From an uncultured Clostridia bacterium (GTDB lineage: Bacteria; Bacillota; Clostridia; Saccharofermentanales; Saccharofermentanaceae), in assembly GCA_946545505.1 (NCBI GenBank), contig CAMNNN010000087.1:1-6491 (forward strand): 6,491 bases of DNA, read 5' to 3'. The position numbers were made by a program, and so were the translations under genes. The notes beneath the pieces were generated by a model that saw only the letters and a list, made by a program, of their open reading frames with translations, did no database searches and was not told the DNA's origin. Below are positions 1 to 5,955 of this stretch, one piece after another (the first letter of the stretch is position 1; the number at the start of each line of letters is the position of its first letter).

Positions 1-1125
1 GTTAACGTTCTTACCGACCTCCGAGTCACCGATATATGTGAGGTGTCTTGCTCTTGTATACTCGTCGATCTCAGACTCCTTGATCTCAACGTAAGCACCG
101 ATCGTAACATGATCTCTGATGAGCGATCCGGGTCTGATGTGTGAGAAAGGTCCGATACGGCAGTCAGCGCCGATTACGGACTCGGAGCAGATCGAGGAAT
201 CGATCGTCGTTCCGTCTCCGACCTGCACACCGTCAAGTCTCGTATTCTCACCGATGATACAGTCCTCACCGATGATGGTGTTACCCATAAGTCTCGTTCC
301 GGGAAGGATGATTGTATCTCTTCCGATCTCGACCGCTGAGTGGATCCAAGTCGTATCTTCATCGACGATCTCTACACCGTTCATCATGTGCTTGCGCAGG
401 ATCCTCTTGTTGATGATCTTGCTCGCCTGCATAAGCTGATATCTGTCGTTAACGCCGAGCGTATCTTCGAAGTCACAGATAACGGATCCGACTACGCCGC
501 CGTCTCTTATGAGAATGTCGATGGTGTCGGTTAGGTAATATTCCTTCTGCGCATTCGAAGCGGAAAGTCTTCCGAGAGCGGAAAGAAGAAGCGATGTCTT
601 GAAGATGTACATCGAAGAATTGATCTCCTTGATCTTCAGCTCTTCCTCACTGCAGTCTCTGTGCTCGACTATCTTAAGAACGTTGCCGTTCTCATCTCTT
701 ACTACTCTTCCGTAACCTGTCGGATCTTCCGCTGTTGCTGTGATTACTACCGCAGCATAGTCGTGCTGCTCCATGTGAGTTGCTGCTTTCGCGATGGTCT
801 GCGCGGAGACCATGGGAGAGTCACCCGGAAGTACGATTACGTAGCCGCCTCTTCCCTCGAGAAAAGGCTCTGCCTGCATTACCGCGTGACCGGTACCGAG
901 ACGCTGTTCCTGGAACACGTAAGCGACGCCCTCGCCCAGCACATTTCGAATCTGCTCCTGCTTATCGCCGACAATGTAGACCTGCTCTTTGCAGCCTGCT
1001 TCACAAAGCGCATCGTAAACCCATTTTATGATCGGCTTACCTGCAACCTGATGAACTACCTTGGAGTAAGAGGACTTCATCCTCTTGCCATCACCTGCCG
1101 CCATTACTACTGCACATATATCCAT
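1..1125 (-). CDS. glmU: Bifunctional GlmU: UDP-GlcNAc pyrophosphorylase / GlcN-1-P acetyltransferase (C-terminus cut by window edge)
   Basis: This cytoplasmic enzyme acetylates glucosamine-1-phosphate and then uridylylates it to UDP-GlcNAc, the precursor of peptidoglycan and teichoic-acid linkage units. The frame reads 375 codons from the ATG at 1125 to the left edge with no stop. The N-terminal nucleotidyltransferase domain shows MAAGDGKRMKS near residue 8, RLGTGHA, LPGDSPMVS, TGYGRVVRDENG and IVEHRDCSEEE, followed by EINSSMYIF and GVNDRYQL. Isoleucine-rich hexapeptide repeats of the left-handed beta-helix follow, with HIRPG (Arg331), YVEIKES (Lys349) and ARHLTYIGDSEVG (His361). These match E. 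coli Arg333, Lys351 and the catalytic base His363. E. coli GlmU is 456 residues, so roughly 80 are missing at the left edge. The family's usual LPKVLH loop reads YSKVVH here. The ribosome binding site is weak (AGAAG about 10 nt upstream). The gene diverges from the nucleotidyltransferase at 1236. Identification is very secure. Confidence 0.97.
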   Translation of the reverse strand, partial: MDICAVVMAAGDGKRMKSSYSKVVHQVAGKPIIKWVYDALCEAGCKEQVYIVGDKQEQIRNVLGEGVAYVFQEQRLGTGHAVMQAEPFLEGRGGYVIVLPGDSPMVSAQTIAKAATHMEQHDYAAVVITATAEDPTGYGRVVRDENGNVLKIVEHRDCSEEELKIKEINSSMYIFKTSLLLSALGRLSASNAQKEYYLTDTIDILIRDGGVVGSVICDFEDTLGVNDRYQLMQASKIINKRILRKHMMNGVEIVDEDTTWIHSAVEIGRDTIILPGTRLMGNTIIGEDCIIGENTRLDGVQVGDGTTIDSSICSESVIGADCRIGPFSHIRPGSLIRDHVTIGAYVEIKESEIDEYTRARHLTYIGDSEVGKNVN

Positions 1126-1162
1126 AAAGACTTGTCTTCTTTCAAAAAAGTTTTGTCCACTA

Positions 1163-1171
1163 ATTATAACA
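1163..1171 (-). promoter_or_regulatory. Extended -10 promoter of glmU
   Basis: Read on the minus strand, this is TGTTATAAT: a perfect TATAAT (1163-1168) preceded by TGn, the extended -10 arrangement that can work without a good -35. No convincing -35 is found 16-19 bp upstream. Predicted transcription start is near 1156, giving a leader of about 30 nt before the glmU ATG at 1125. Confidence 0.6.
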
Positions 1172-1185
1172 AAGATAATTTTGTT
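1168..1185. repeat. Inverted repeat between divergent -10 boxes (possible operator)
   Basis: AACAAA (1168-1173) and TTTGTT (1180-1185) form a 6-bp inverted repeat with a 6-bp spacer, lying between the -10 boxes of glmU and of the divergent nucleotidyltransferase. The region is very A/T-rich, so the repeat may be chance. No known regulator site was recognised. Confidence 0.3.
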
Positions 1186-1191
1186 GTAGTG

Positions 1192-1197
1192 TATAAT
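1192..1197 (+). promoter_or_regulatory. -10 box of the nucleotidyltransferase/carboxypeptidase operon
   Basis: A perfect TATAAT lies 39 bp before the ATG at 1236. Predicted start is near 1204. The position 17 bp upstream holds ACAAAG, a poor -35, so the promoter is weak or needs an activator, or the box is fortuitous in A/T-rich DNA. Confidence 0.5.
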
Positions 1198-1235
1198 GAT
1201 TAAAAATCGAATAGGGGATTTAAGGAGAATAACGA

Positions 1236-1979
1236 ATGATCGCGATTCTATTGGCAGCAGGTTATGCCACAAGACTGTACCCGCTCACGAAGGATAAACC
1301 TAAGTCACTTCTTCCTCTCGGAAGCAGACTTATTATCGATCACATCATGGACTCTGTAGACAGTATTCCGGGCATCACCAAGGTTGCCCTTGTTACCAAC
1401 TCCAAATTCTATCAGCAGTTCTCCGATTGGGCCTCATCACAGAACCGTGAAGGCAAGGCTCCCATCGTCGTTCTCGATGACGGTACGACTGACGACACCA
1501 ACAAGAGAGGTGCCATCGGCGACATCATTTTTACGATAGACGAACTCGGTATCGATGAGGATATCTGCATCCTCGCAGGTGACAATATCTTCACTTACAG
1601 CATCGAGAATATGTATGAATTCTACAAGGAGAAAAATGCTCCTACCTTGATCGCCATCAACGTACCTGAGCTTCACCAGAGACAGAAGCTCGCCGTTGCA
1701 GTTCTCGATGAAGACGGCCGCGTTCTCGACATGGAAGAGAAGCCTCAGGAGCCTAAGAGTGAATGGGGTATCTATGCGACATATTTCTACGGCCGTGATA
1801 TCCTTCCCGTTTTCAAGCAATACATCGCCGAAGGCGGATCTCCCGATGCACCCGGTAACTTCCCGTCATGGCTTTACAAGAAGATGCCCGTCTACGCATT
1901 CAAGGGCGACGGTTCATGCATCGATATCGGAACGGTAGAGAATTACGAGAAGACCTGCAGGGAATATGAAGGCAGATAA
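1236..1979 (+). CDS. Sugar-phosphate nucleotidyltransferase (NTP_transferase family, RmlA/LicC-like)
   Basis: This 247-residue single-domain cytoplasmic enzyme is predicted to transfer a nucleotidyl group from an NTP to a sugar-1-phosphate or similar phosphorylated substrate, giving an activated precursor for a surface polymer. Visible motifs are LAAGYATRLYPLTKDKPKSL (residues 6-25; nucleotide-binding loop with Arg13 and Lys23), GAIGDI (92-97), LAGDNIF (113-119; Asp116 as likely metal ligand), EEKP (167-170) and a final CIDIGT (228-233; Asp230 as second metal ligand). The loop reads GYATRL rather than the GGSGTRL of RmlA, so the substrate cannot be read from sequence. It has no beta-helix acyltransferase domain, unlike the divergent GlmU. 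The start is supported by AAGGAGA at 1222-1228, 7 nt before the ATG. It overlaps the downstream lipoprotein gene by 14 nt, which suggests coupled translation. The family is secure; the substrate is unknown. Confidence 0.88.
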   Translation: MIAILLAAGYATRLYPLTKDKPKSLLPLGSRLIIDHIMDSVDSIPGITKVALVTNSKFYQQFSDWASSQNREGKAPIVVLDDGTTDDTNKRGAIGDIIFTIDELGIDEDICILAGDNIFTYSIENMYEFYKEKNAPTLIAINVPELHQRQKLAVAVLDEDGRVLDMEEKPQEPKSEWGIYATYFYGRDILPVFKQYIAEGGSPDAPGNFPSWLYKKMPVYAFKGDGSCIDIGTVENYEKTCREYEGR

Positions 1980-2832
1980 CAGATTCTTCAAACTCGTTTG
2001 TGTCGCCATCGCAGGTTCCGCTTTACTGGCCGGAGTCTCGTCCTGTTCAATCATCAATCATCCTGAAGAGACGGTCTTGGAGACCGCCGCACCCGCGACG
2101 CCTACCCCTTCTCCTTCACCGACGCCGAGTCCAACTCCCTCTCCGACTCCTTCACCTACTCCCGTGCCGACACCGGTACCCGAGTATGTAGAGCCGCAGT
2201 TCGAAGAGACCTGGTATAACGGCTTTGTTGATGCGAGATCAGTCCGTGCCCAGATCGTAGATAACCCGGAGGACATCGCCGTACTCGTAAACAAGTATTA
2301 CGCACTTCCCCTGGACTACGTACCGCCGGATCTCGTCGATGCGCCTCACTCCATGAATCAGCAGATCAGAGCCGAAGCATGTGACGCATGGATAGCGATG
2401 TACGACGCCTGCGTAGAGGCTACGGGTCAGGGTTTGTTCCTCGTGTCCGGCTACAGGGATGCGAATTTGCAGCAGTATCTTTTTGACCGTTCGACAAACC
2501 TTCGTGGCATCACATTCTCTGTTCGTAAGAATGCCGTTCCCGGCCGCTCCGAACATCAGCTCGGACTCGCGCTCGACATCACACCCGAGGGCCAGTATGA
2601 GATCCTCGATGAGTTCGGTGAGACCACGACCGGCATGTGGGTCAACGAGCACTGCCATGAGTTCGGTTTCGTAAGGAGATTCCAGCAGCAGTGGGTATAC
2701 GAGACAGGCTACGACATCGAAGCCTGGCATTACCGCTACGTCGGCGTAGAACTCGCGACCTACCTGTATGAGAACGACATGTCGTTAGAGGCGTACTACG
2801 GATGCGAGCAGGTCCTTCCGTGGGATGAGTGA
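1966..2832 (+). CDS. VanY-type (M15B) D-alanyl-D-alanine carboxypeptidase lipoprotein
   Basis: This is a 288-residue zinc D,D-carboxypeptidase expected on the outer face of the membrane, removing terminal D-Ala from peptidoglycan stem peptides. The N-terminus is a lipoprotein signal: basic start, hydrophobic core LVCVAIAGSALLAG and lipobox VSSC with Cys27 as the lipidated residue. A Pro/Thr/Ser stalk follows (residues 43-72). The catalytic domain shows LVSGYRD (159-165, Arg164), GRSEHQLGLALD (193-204; His197 and Asp204 as zinc ligands) and DIEAWHYRYVG (250-260; Glu252 catalytic, His255 third zinc ligand). The spacings of 7 and 3 match VanX His116/Asp123 and Glu181/His184. The start overlaps the upstream gene by 14 nt, with only a poorly placed AGGGA just before the ATG, so translation is probably coupled. 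No vanHAX-type neighbours are present, so this looks like housekeeping wall trimming rather than glycopeptide resistance. Confidence 0.93.
   Translation: MKADNRFFKLVCVAIAGSALLAGVSSCSIINHPEETVLETAAPATPTPSPSPTPSPTPSPTPSPTPVPTPVPEYVEPQFEETWYNGFVDARSVRAQIVDNPEDIAVLVNKYYALPLDYVPPDLVDAPHSMNQQIRAEACDAWIAMYDACVEATGQGLFLVSGYRDANLQQYLFDRSTNLRGITFSVRKNAVPGRSEHQLGLALDITPEGQYEILDEFGETTTGMWVNEHCHEFGFVRRFQQQWVYETGYDIEAWHYRYVGVELATYLYENDMSLEAYYGCEQVLPWDE
2092..2181 (+). repeat. Pro-Thr/Ser stalk-coding repeat in the carboxypeptidase lipoprotein
   Basis: An imperfect run of CC-rich codons encodes alternating Pro-Thr and Pro-Ser dipeptides (residues 43-72, pattern PTPSPSPTPSP, ending PVPTPVP). Synonymous codons vary, so the DNA is a degenerate rather than exact repeat. 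It probably forms an extended spacer that lifts the catalytic domain from the lipid anchor into the wall. Confidence 0.8.
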
Positions 2833-2874
2833 GCGACATTGCTCTTGGCCGCGAAAGTGCGTTAAAAAAGCCTA

Positions 2875-2904
2875 TTGATAATTAATCCTTCTAGAGTTTA
2901 TAAT
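2875..2904 (+). promoter_or_regulatory. Promoter of the riboswitch-ribU transcript
   Basis: TTGATA (2875-2880) and TATAAT (2899-2904) are separated by 18 bp, a near-consensus vegetative promoter. The predicted start near 2911 coincides with the first bases of the FMN aptamer, so the leader contains essentially only the riboswitch. No good terminator for the upstream carboxypeptidase gene is visible at 2833-2874, so some read-through into ribU is possible. Confidence 0.8.
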
Positions 2905-2910
2905 CTCCAC

Positions 2911-3056
2911 AGAATCCAAGGCGGGGTGTAAGTCCCCACCGGCGGTGAGCCTTCAGGCGATAGCAGCAAGGTAAGCCCGCAACTCCCGTTAAATCTTATG
3001 ACGGGACTGACGCGATGAGATTTCGCGGCCGACGGTTAAAGTCCGGATGGAAGGAG
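2911..3056 (+). ncRNA. FMN riboswitch (RFN element) controlling ribU
   Basis: This is a cis-acting leader that binds flavin mononucleotide and should lower riboflavin uptake when FMN is plentiful. Conserved RFN segments appear in order: GGCGGGGTG and CCCCACCGGCGGTGAG (2920-2948), AAGCCCGC (2973-2980), a variable hairpin with stem TCCCGT/ACGGGA (2984-2989 with 3001-3006), the GATGAGATT-containing hairpin with arms CGCGA/TCGCG (about 3012-3028), then GCCGACGGTTAAAGTCCGGATGGAAG (about 3028-3053). The ribU ribosome binding site AAGGAG (3051-3056) is the 3' end of the element, so there is no separate expression platform. Control may be through occlusion of that site. Aptamer identity is very secure; the exact ends and the switching mechanism are inferred. 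Confidence 0.95.
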
Positions 3057-3065
3057 TTGTTTTTT

Positions 3066-3698
3066 ATGTCCGAAATTACCAAAGATTCTATTAAGAGTTC
3101 CCGCGTTAGCGCACGCAAGATTGCAGTGACTGGCATCTTCACGGCGATGGCAGTCGTACTTATGTACCTCGAGTTCAATCTTCCGTTCATGCCTGTATTC
3201 CTGAAGTTCGATTTTTCCGAACTTCCGGTGCTCATCGGTTCATTCGCATTGGGTCCTGCCTACGGCATCGTGATCGAGTTTCTTAAGAACCTCATTCATC
3301 TTCCCGTGACAGGCACTTCCGGAATCGGTGAACTCAGTAATTTCATCACGGGAAGCATCTATGTGTTCTCTGCCGGTTTCTTCTATGAGAAGCACAGAAC
3401 CAGAAAGGGCGCCATCGCAGCTCTGCTCATTGCTACTGCGGTACTTTCTATCATCGCCGTTCCGTTCAATTACTTCTTCACTCTGCCTCTATATGGTTCA
3501 GTGGCAGGAATACCCATGGAAGCTATCCTCGGAATGGGCGCTGCAGCAAATCCTCTTGTTACTGACAAGACGAGTCTCGTACTCTGGGTATTTCTCCCCT
3601 TCAATCTGTTCAAGGGACTGGCGATCGGATTTATCACCTTCTGGGTATATAAGCCGATTTCGAAGTTGATCAACAATACGTATAAGAAAACCCGCTAA
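3066..3698 (+). CDS. ribU: Riboflavin ECF transporter S component RibU
   Basis: This 210-residue integral membrane substrate-binding subunit captures riboflavin and works with the shared ECF module (two ATPases and EcfT), none of which is in this window. Hydrophobic segments cover most of the chain. Typical RibU features are FMPVFLKFDFSELPVLIG (residues 41-58), a GPAYG loop (63-67), EFLKNLIHLPVTGTSGIGEL (71-90) with SNFITG, and a later AVPFNYFFTLPLY segment (131-143). The basic end is YKKTR. The start chosen is the ATG at 3066, 9 nt after AAGGAG (3051-3056). An in-frame ATG at 3015 would add 17 residues but lies inside the riboswitch aptamer and has no ribosome binding site. The FMN riboswitch directly upstream independently supports riboflavin as the substrate. 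The gene has its own promoter and ends 21 nt before a strong terminator. Confidence 0.94.
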   Translation: MSEITKDSIKSSRVSARKIAVTGIFTAMAVVLMYLEFNLPFMPVFLKFDFSELPVLIGSFALGPAYGIVIEFLKNLIHLPVTGTSGIGELSNFITGSIYVFSAGFFYEKHRTRKGAIAALLIATAVLSIIAVPFNYFFTLPLYGSVAGIPMEAILGMGAAANPLVTDKTSLVLWVFLPFNLFKGLAIGFITFWVYKPISKLINNTYKKTR

Positions 3699-3719
3699 CA
3701 AATCACCTGTAAGTTAAGA

Positions 3720-3761
3720 AAAAATCACCTGATAGGCAGGTTGTCATATCAGGTGATTTTT
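3720..3761. terminator. Bidirectional intrinsic terminator between ribU and the LtaS-like gene
   Basis: The arms 3720-3734 and 3747-3761 form a perfect 15-bp stem around a 12-nt loop (3735-3746), with core ATCACCTGAT/ATCAGGTGAT. The right arm ends in five T's, serving ribU on the plus strand. The left arm begins in an A tract (3719-3724), giving a T tract for the minus-strand gene whose stop is at 3772. It separates two convergent units. Confidence 0.92.
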
Positions 3762-3771
3762 ATTGTCTGAA

Positions 3772-5955
3772 TTAATACGTCTCCTGAACCGGCACTTCCT
3801 CAATCGGTGTCGTATCGGTCGGCGCGGGTTCGGTAGGCACAGCAGTCTCAGTCGGCGCCGTATCCGTAGGAGGCGTATCCTCGGGCGTCTCGTCATATAC
3901 TCTAACCGGCTCGGTGTCGATTATGTACTGTGTATAATCGCCGTTCGGGTCACCGAACAGATAGCGGAAGAAGTTCGATGACAATACGCCGCTGCAGTAA
4001 TTAATTCTATTAGCAACTATCGTACGCACAGCCTCTACATATCCTTCCGGGATCTCGGCATCCGGGTCATTCGGATAGAACGTCGCCTGTCCGCTGATAT
4101 AAGTTCCGAGATCCGTTCTCCAGTCATACCCGGCATTGAAGTATAAAGGCATCGCATCCGAGAATACGTCACGTCCCGGCAGCAGTCTCGAATCGTATTC
4201 GATACCGAACAGATTAAGAAGTGTCGGCAGAATATCAATCGACATAACAGGCGTATCGATCACGATCGGATCGTCGTGCTCGAGGCAGCCTGACCAGATG
4301 ATGATTCTGTTGTGGTCACGCAGAACCGTATTCGTTACGTCATATCCGTAAAGCTCAGACAGATGTTCGTTATCAAGTCCGTAAGGATAGTGATCGGCAC
4401 ATATTGTGATAACCGTGTCATCCAGTATTCCTTCCGCCTCGAGCTGCTCGAGAAGATATCCTACGGCACGGTCAAGATCAACCTGACAAGCAATATATGC
4501 ACGAACCGTATCGGAGCACTCGCCTTCGAGTGAAGCCGTATCATCCCAGTGTGCGCGGCTCTGGGCGTTCGCGTAACGTGAATAATTAGAGTGTCCGCTT
4601 ACCGACATATAGTAGATATTGAACGGCTGCTGATCGATATACATCGGAATCGTAGCCTCCATCATCTGAAGGTCGCTCTCCGGCCATACGGGATCGATGT
4701 AAGACTCGAGTCCGTTGCCCCAGCCCATGTAACCTTCCGAGTAGCCGAGAAGATTATGAGTTACGTTACGTGTGTAGTACTGGTAGTCGTTGTTGTGGAA
4801 AGCCATGCCGTAGTAACCCAGTGCATTGAGTCTCTGCGACATCGTAAGGTACGTGTTGCCTCTGCATGCCATGTGATAGAAAGACACTCCGCCGTCCTGA
4901 GGAAGCAGACCGAACACGTGCGAGAACTCGCCTCCGATAGTACCTGCCGTGGCAGGCACATATGAATCCGTGAAATTGATGCCGCGCGTCGCGAGGCGGT
5001 AGAGGTTAGGCGTAATAACAGGATCGATCGCCTCAGCCGTGAATGCCTCCGCCGTGATCATGATGAGGTTCTTGCCCTCGAACAGGCCCGTGTACTCGTT
5101 GCTCATGGAAGGCTCGAGCGACGCGCAGTAAGCCGCGAGGTTCGCGACCGTTCCCGACTCACTTTCTGCGATGCCCTCGAAATCGATATCCATCACGTGA
5201 GGATACGGTGTCGGCGTCGGTGAAGGAGTGGGTGTAGCCGTCGCTCCCGGCACTGTCGGAACCGGAACGGGCGTAGGCGTGGGAGTCGCGGTAGGAAGCG
5301 CCGTCACAGGCACATCCACACTGCTGAAAGCTAAGTCATCGTCGCCTCTCATAAGGCTTCTTATGTCGAGTGCGAGCGCCTCCGATAAGCCGAATTTCGC
5401 TGTGGCCGCGGGGAAGTTATACTCCTCATTATGTATCGCGCGTGAAGCGGGATTAAGCGAGATCATGAGCATATTGGAGAAGAATGCTGCAGGGATCAGG
5501 AGCGCGAGAAGTCCCACTTTCCACTGCTCGAGAACGACCGGTCTGAACCGCCTGAAGGCAAGTCTTAGGATGAAGATAACCGTGGGCAGGAAGAATGCGA
5601 TTATGTGGCTCATTCCGTTCACGGAGAAGATCAGATCCTTGATCATATCAGAGAAACCCGTGAGTGCATCACCGCCTCCGAAGAGGATCGTGTTGATGTC
5701 GTAGACGGTCTTGAACTGCATCCAGATGAAGAACTCTATAAGGAACGGGATCGCGGCCAGAATGCGCACAACGATTTCTGCACCCGCACGAACTTTACCT
5801 CTTAATGCCAACAGCAAAAGGCATACGGGAAGTCCGAGATAAAGAGAGCTTAATATGACTCCGGGTATGGAAGAGGCGAACTGCGATCCGAAGACCGAGA
5901 AGCCGAATAACAATTCATAATAAAGAAGGACAAGTACGTACTCAGCCGACAGCAT
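3772..5955 (-). CDS. LtaS-like polyglycerolphosphate synthase / membrane sulfatase-fold phosphotransferase
   Basis: This 727-residue membrane enzyme has LtaS architecture. About five N-terminal transmembrane segments (roughly 4-21, 28-50, 61-80, 112-135, 147-165) precede an extracellular alkaline-phosphatase-fold domain. Expected catalytic residues are present: NLIMITAEAF (Glu303, metal), VPATAGTIGGEFSHVFGL (Thr339, nucleophile), MSVSGHSNY (His455) and ICADHYPYG (Asp521, His522). These match S. aureus LtaS Glu255, Thr300, His416, Asp475 and His476. LtaS polymerises glycerolphosphate from phosphatidylglycerol; related proteins transfer such groups to other acceptors, so the product is open. 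Two additions are a Pro/Thr stalk (219-251) and an acidic Thr/Pro tail (689-721), making it longer than the usual ~620-650 residues. The ATG at 5955 lies two codons after an in-frame TAA (5962-5964), so an upstream ATG is excluded. There is no good ribosome binding site, and the 14-nt overlap with the hydrolase gene suggests coupled translation. Confidence 0.9.
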   Translation of the reverse strand: MLSAEYVLVLLYYELLFGFSVFGSQFASSIPGVILSSLYLGLPVCLLLLALRGKVRAGAEIVVRILAAIPFLIEFFIWMQFKTVYDINTILFGGGDALTGFSDMIKDLIFSVNGMSHIIAFFLPTVIFILRLAFRRFRPVVLEQWKVGLLALLIPAAFFSNMLMISLNPASRAIHNEEYNFPAATAKFGLSEALALDIRSLMRGDDDLAFSSVDVPVTALPTATPTPTPVPVPTVPGATATPTPSPTPTPYPHVMDIDFEGIAESESGTVANLAAYCASLEPSMSNEYTGLFEGKNLIMITAEAFTAEAIDPVITPNLYRLATRGINFTDSYVPATAGTIGGEFSHVFGLLPQDGGVSFYHMACRGNTYLTMSQRLNALGYYGMAFHNNDYQYYTRNVTHNLLGYSEGYMGWGNGLESYIDPVWPESDLQMMEATIPMYIDQQPFNIYYMSVSGHSNYSRYANAQSRAHWDDTASLEGECSDTVRAYIACQVDLDRAVGYLLEQLEAEGILDDTVITICADHYPYGLDNEHLSELYGYDVTNTVLRDHNRIIIWSGCLEHDDPIVIDTPVMSIDILPTLLNLFGIEYDSRLLPGRDVFSDAMPLYFNAGYDWRTDLGTYISGQATFYPNDPDAEIPEGYVEAVRTIVANRINYCSGVLSSNFFRYLFGDPNGDYTQYIIDTEPVRVYDETPEDTPPTDTAPTETAVPTEPAPTDTTPIEEVPVQETY
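3793..3891 (-). repeat. Acidic Thr/Pro low-complexity C-terminal tail of the LtaS-like protein
   Basis: Residues 689-721 are built from variations of T-D/E-T-x-P-T (for example TPPTDTAPTETAVPTEP). The tail follows the catalytic domain directly, has no LPxTG or hydrophobic anchor, and ends PVQETY. Its role is unknown; a wall-spanning or glycosylatable segment is only a guess. Confidence 0.75.
5203..5301 (-). repeat. Pro-Thr stalk-coding repeat in the LtaS-like protein
   Basis: Residues 219-251 alternate Pro with Thr, Ser, Val and Ala (PTATPTPTPVPVP, then ATATPTPSPTPTPYP), lying between the membrane domain and the catalytic domain. It resembles the stalk of the carboxypeptidase lipoprotein at 2092-2181. 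The preceding VPVTAL could be a signal-peptidase site, as LtaS of S. aureus is cleaved in the equivalent linker, but that is inference. Confidence 0.75.

Noticed and set aside
1127..1138. Palindrome AAGAC-TT-GTCTT just before the glmU ATG
   Set aside because: The arms are 5 bp with a 2-nt gap, too tight for an RNA hairpin, and no known operator is recognised; probably chance.
661..1203. Plus-strand open frame of 180 codons (and a second at 780-1031) opposite glmU
   Set aside because: The minus strand here encodes well-conserved GlmU throughout. The plus frame is Cys/Arg/Leu-rich with no recognisable domain and no ribosome binding site.
1437..1820. Minus-strand open frame of 127 codons inside the nucleotidyltransferase gene
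   Set aside because: It is antisense to a conserved coding sequence with all family motifs, and has no start signals.
2239..2730. Minus-strand open frame of 163 codons inside the carboxypeptidase gene
   Set aside because: It is antisense to the conserved M15B catalytic domain and its codons mirror that gene; no homology is recognisable.
1966..2832. Reading the VanY-like gene as a glycopeptide-resistance determinant
   Set aside because: No vanH, vanA/B-type ligase, vanX or VanRS regulator is present in the window, and VanY-family carboxypeptidases are common housekeeping proteins in Firmicutes.
2833..2874. Possible terminator after the carboxypeptidase gene (CGCGAAAGTGCG followed by TTAAAAAAG)
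   Set aside because: Only a 3-bp stem is possible and the following run is A-rich, not T-rich. It does not qualify as an intrinsic terminator.
3015..3065. Upstream in-frame ATG that would lengthen RibU by 17 residues
   Set aside because: It lies in a conserved hairpin of the FMN aptamer without a ribosome binding site, whereas the ATG at 3066 has AAGGAG at good spacing.
5228..5704. Plus-strand open frame of 158 codons with a Gly/Val-rich start, opposite the LtaS-like gene
   Set aside because: The GVGVGV run is the antisense reading of the Pro/Thr stalk codons; the opposite strand is clearly the coding one. Other plus-strand frames over 4136-4965 are rejected for the same reason.
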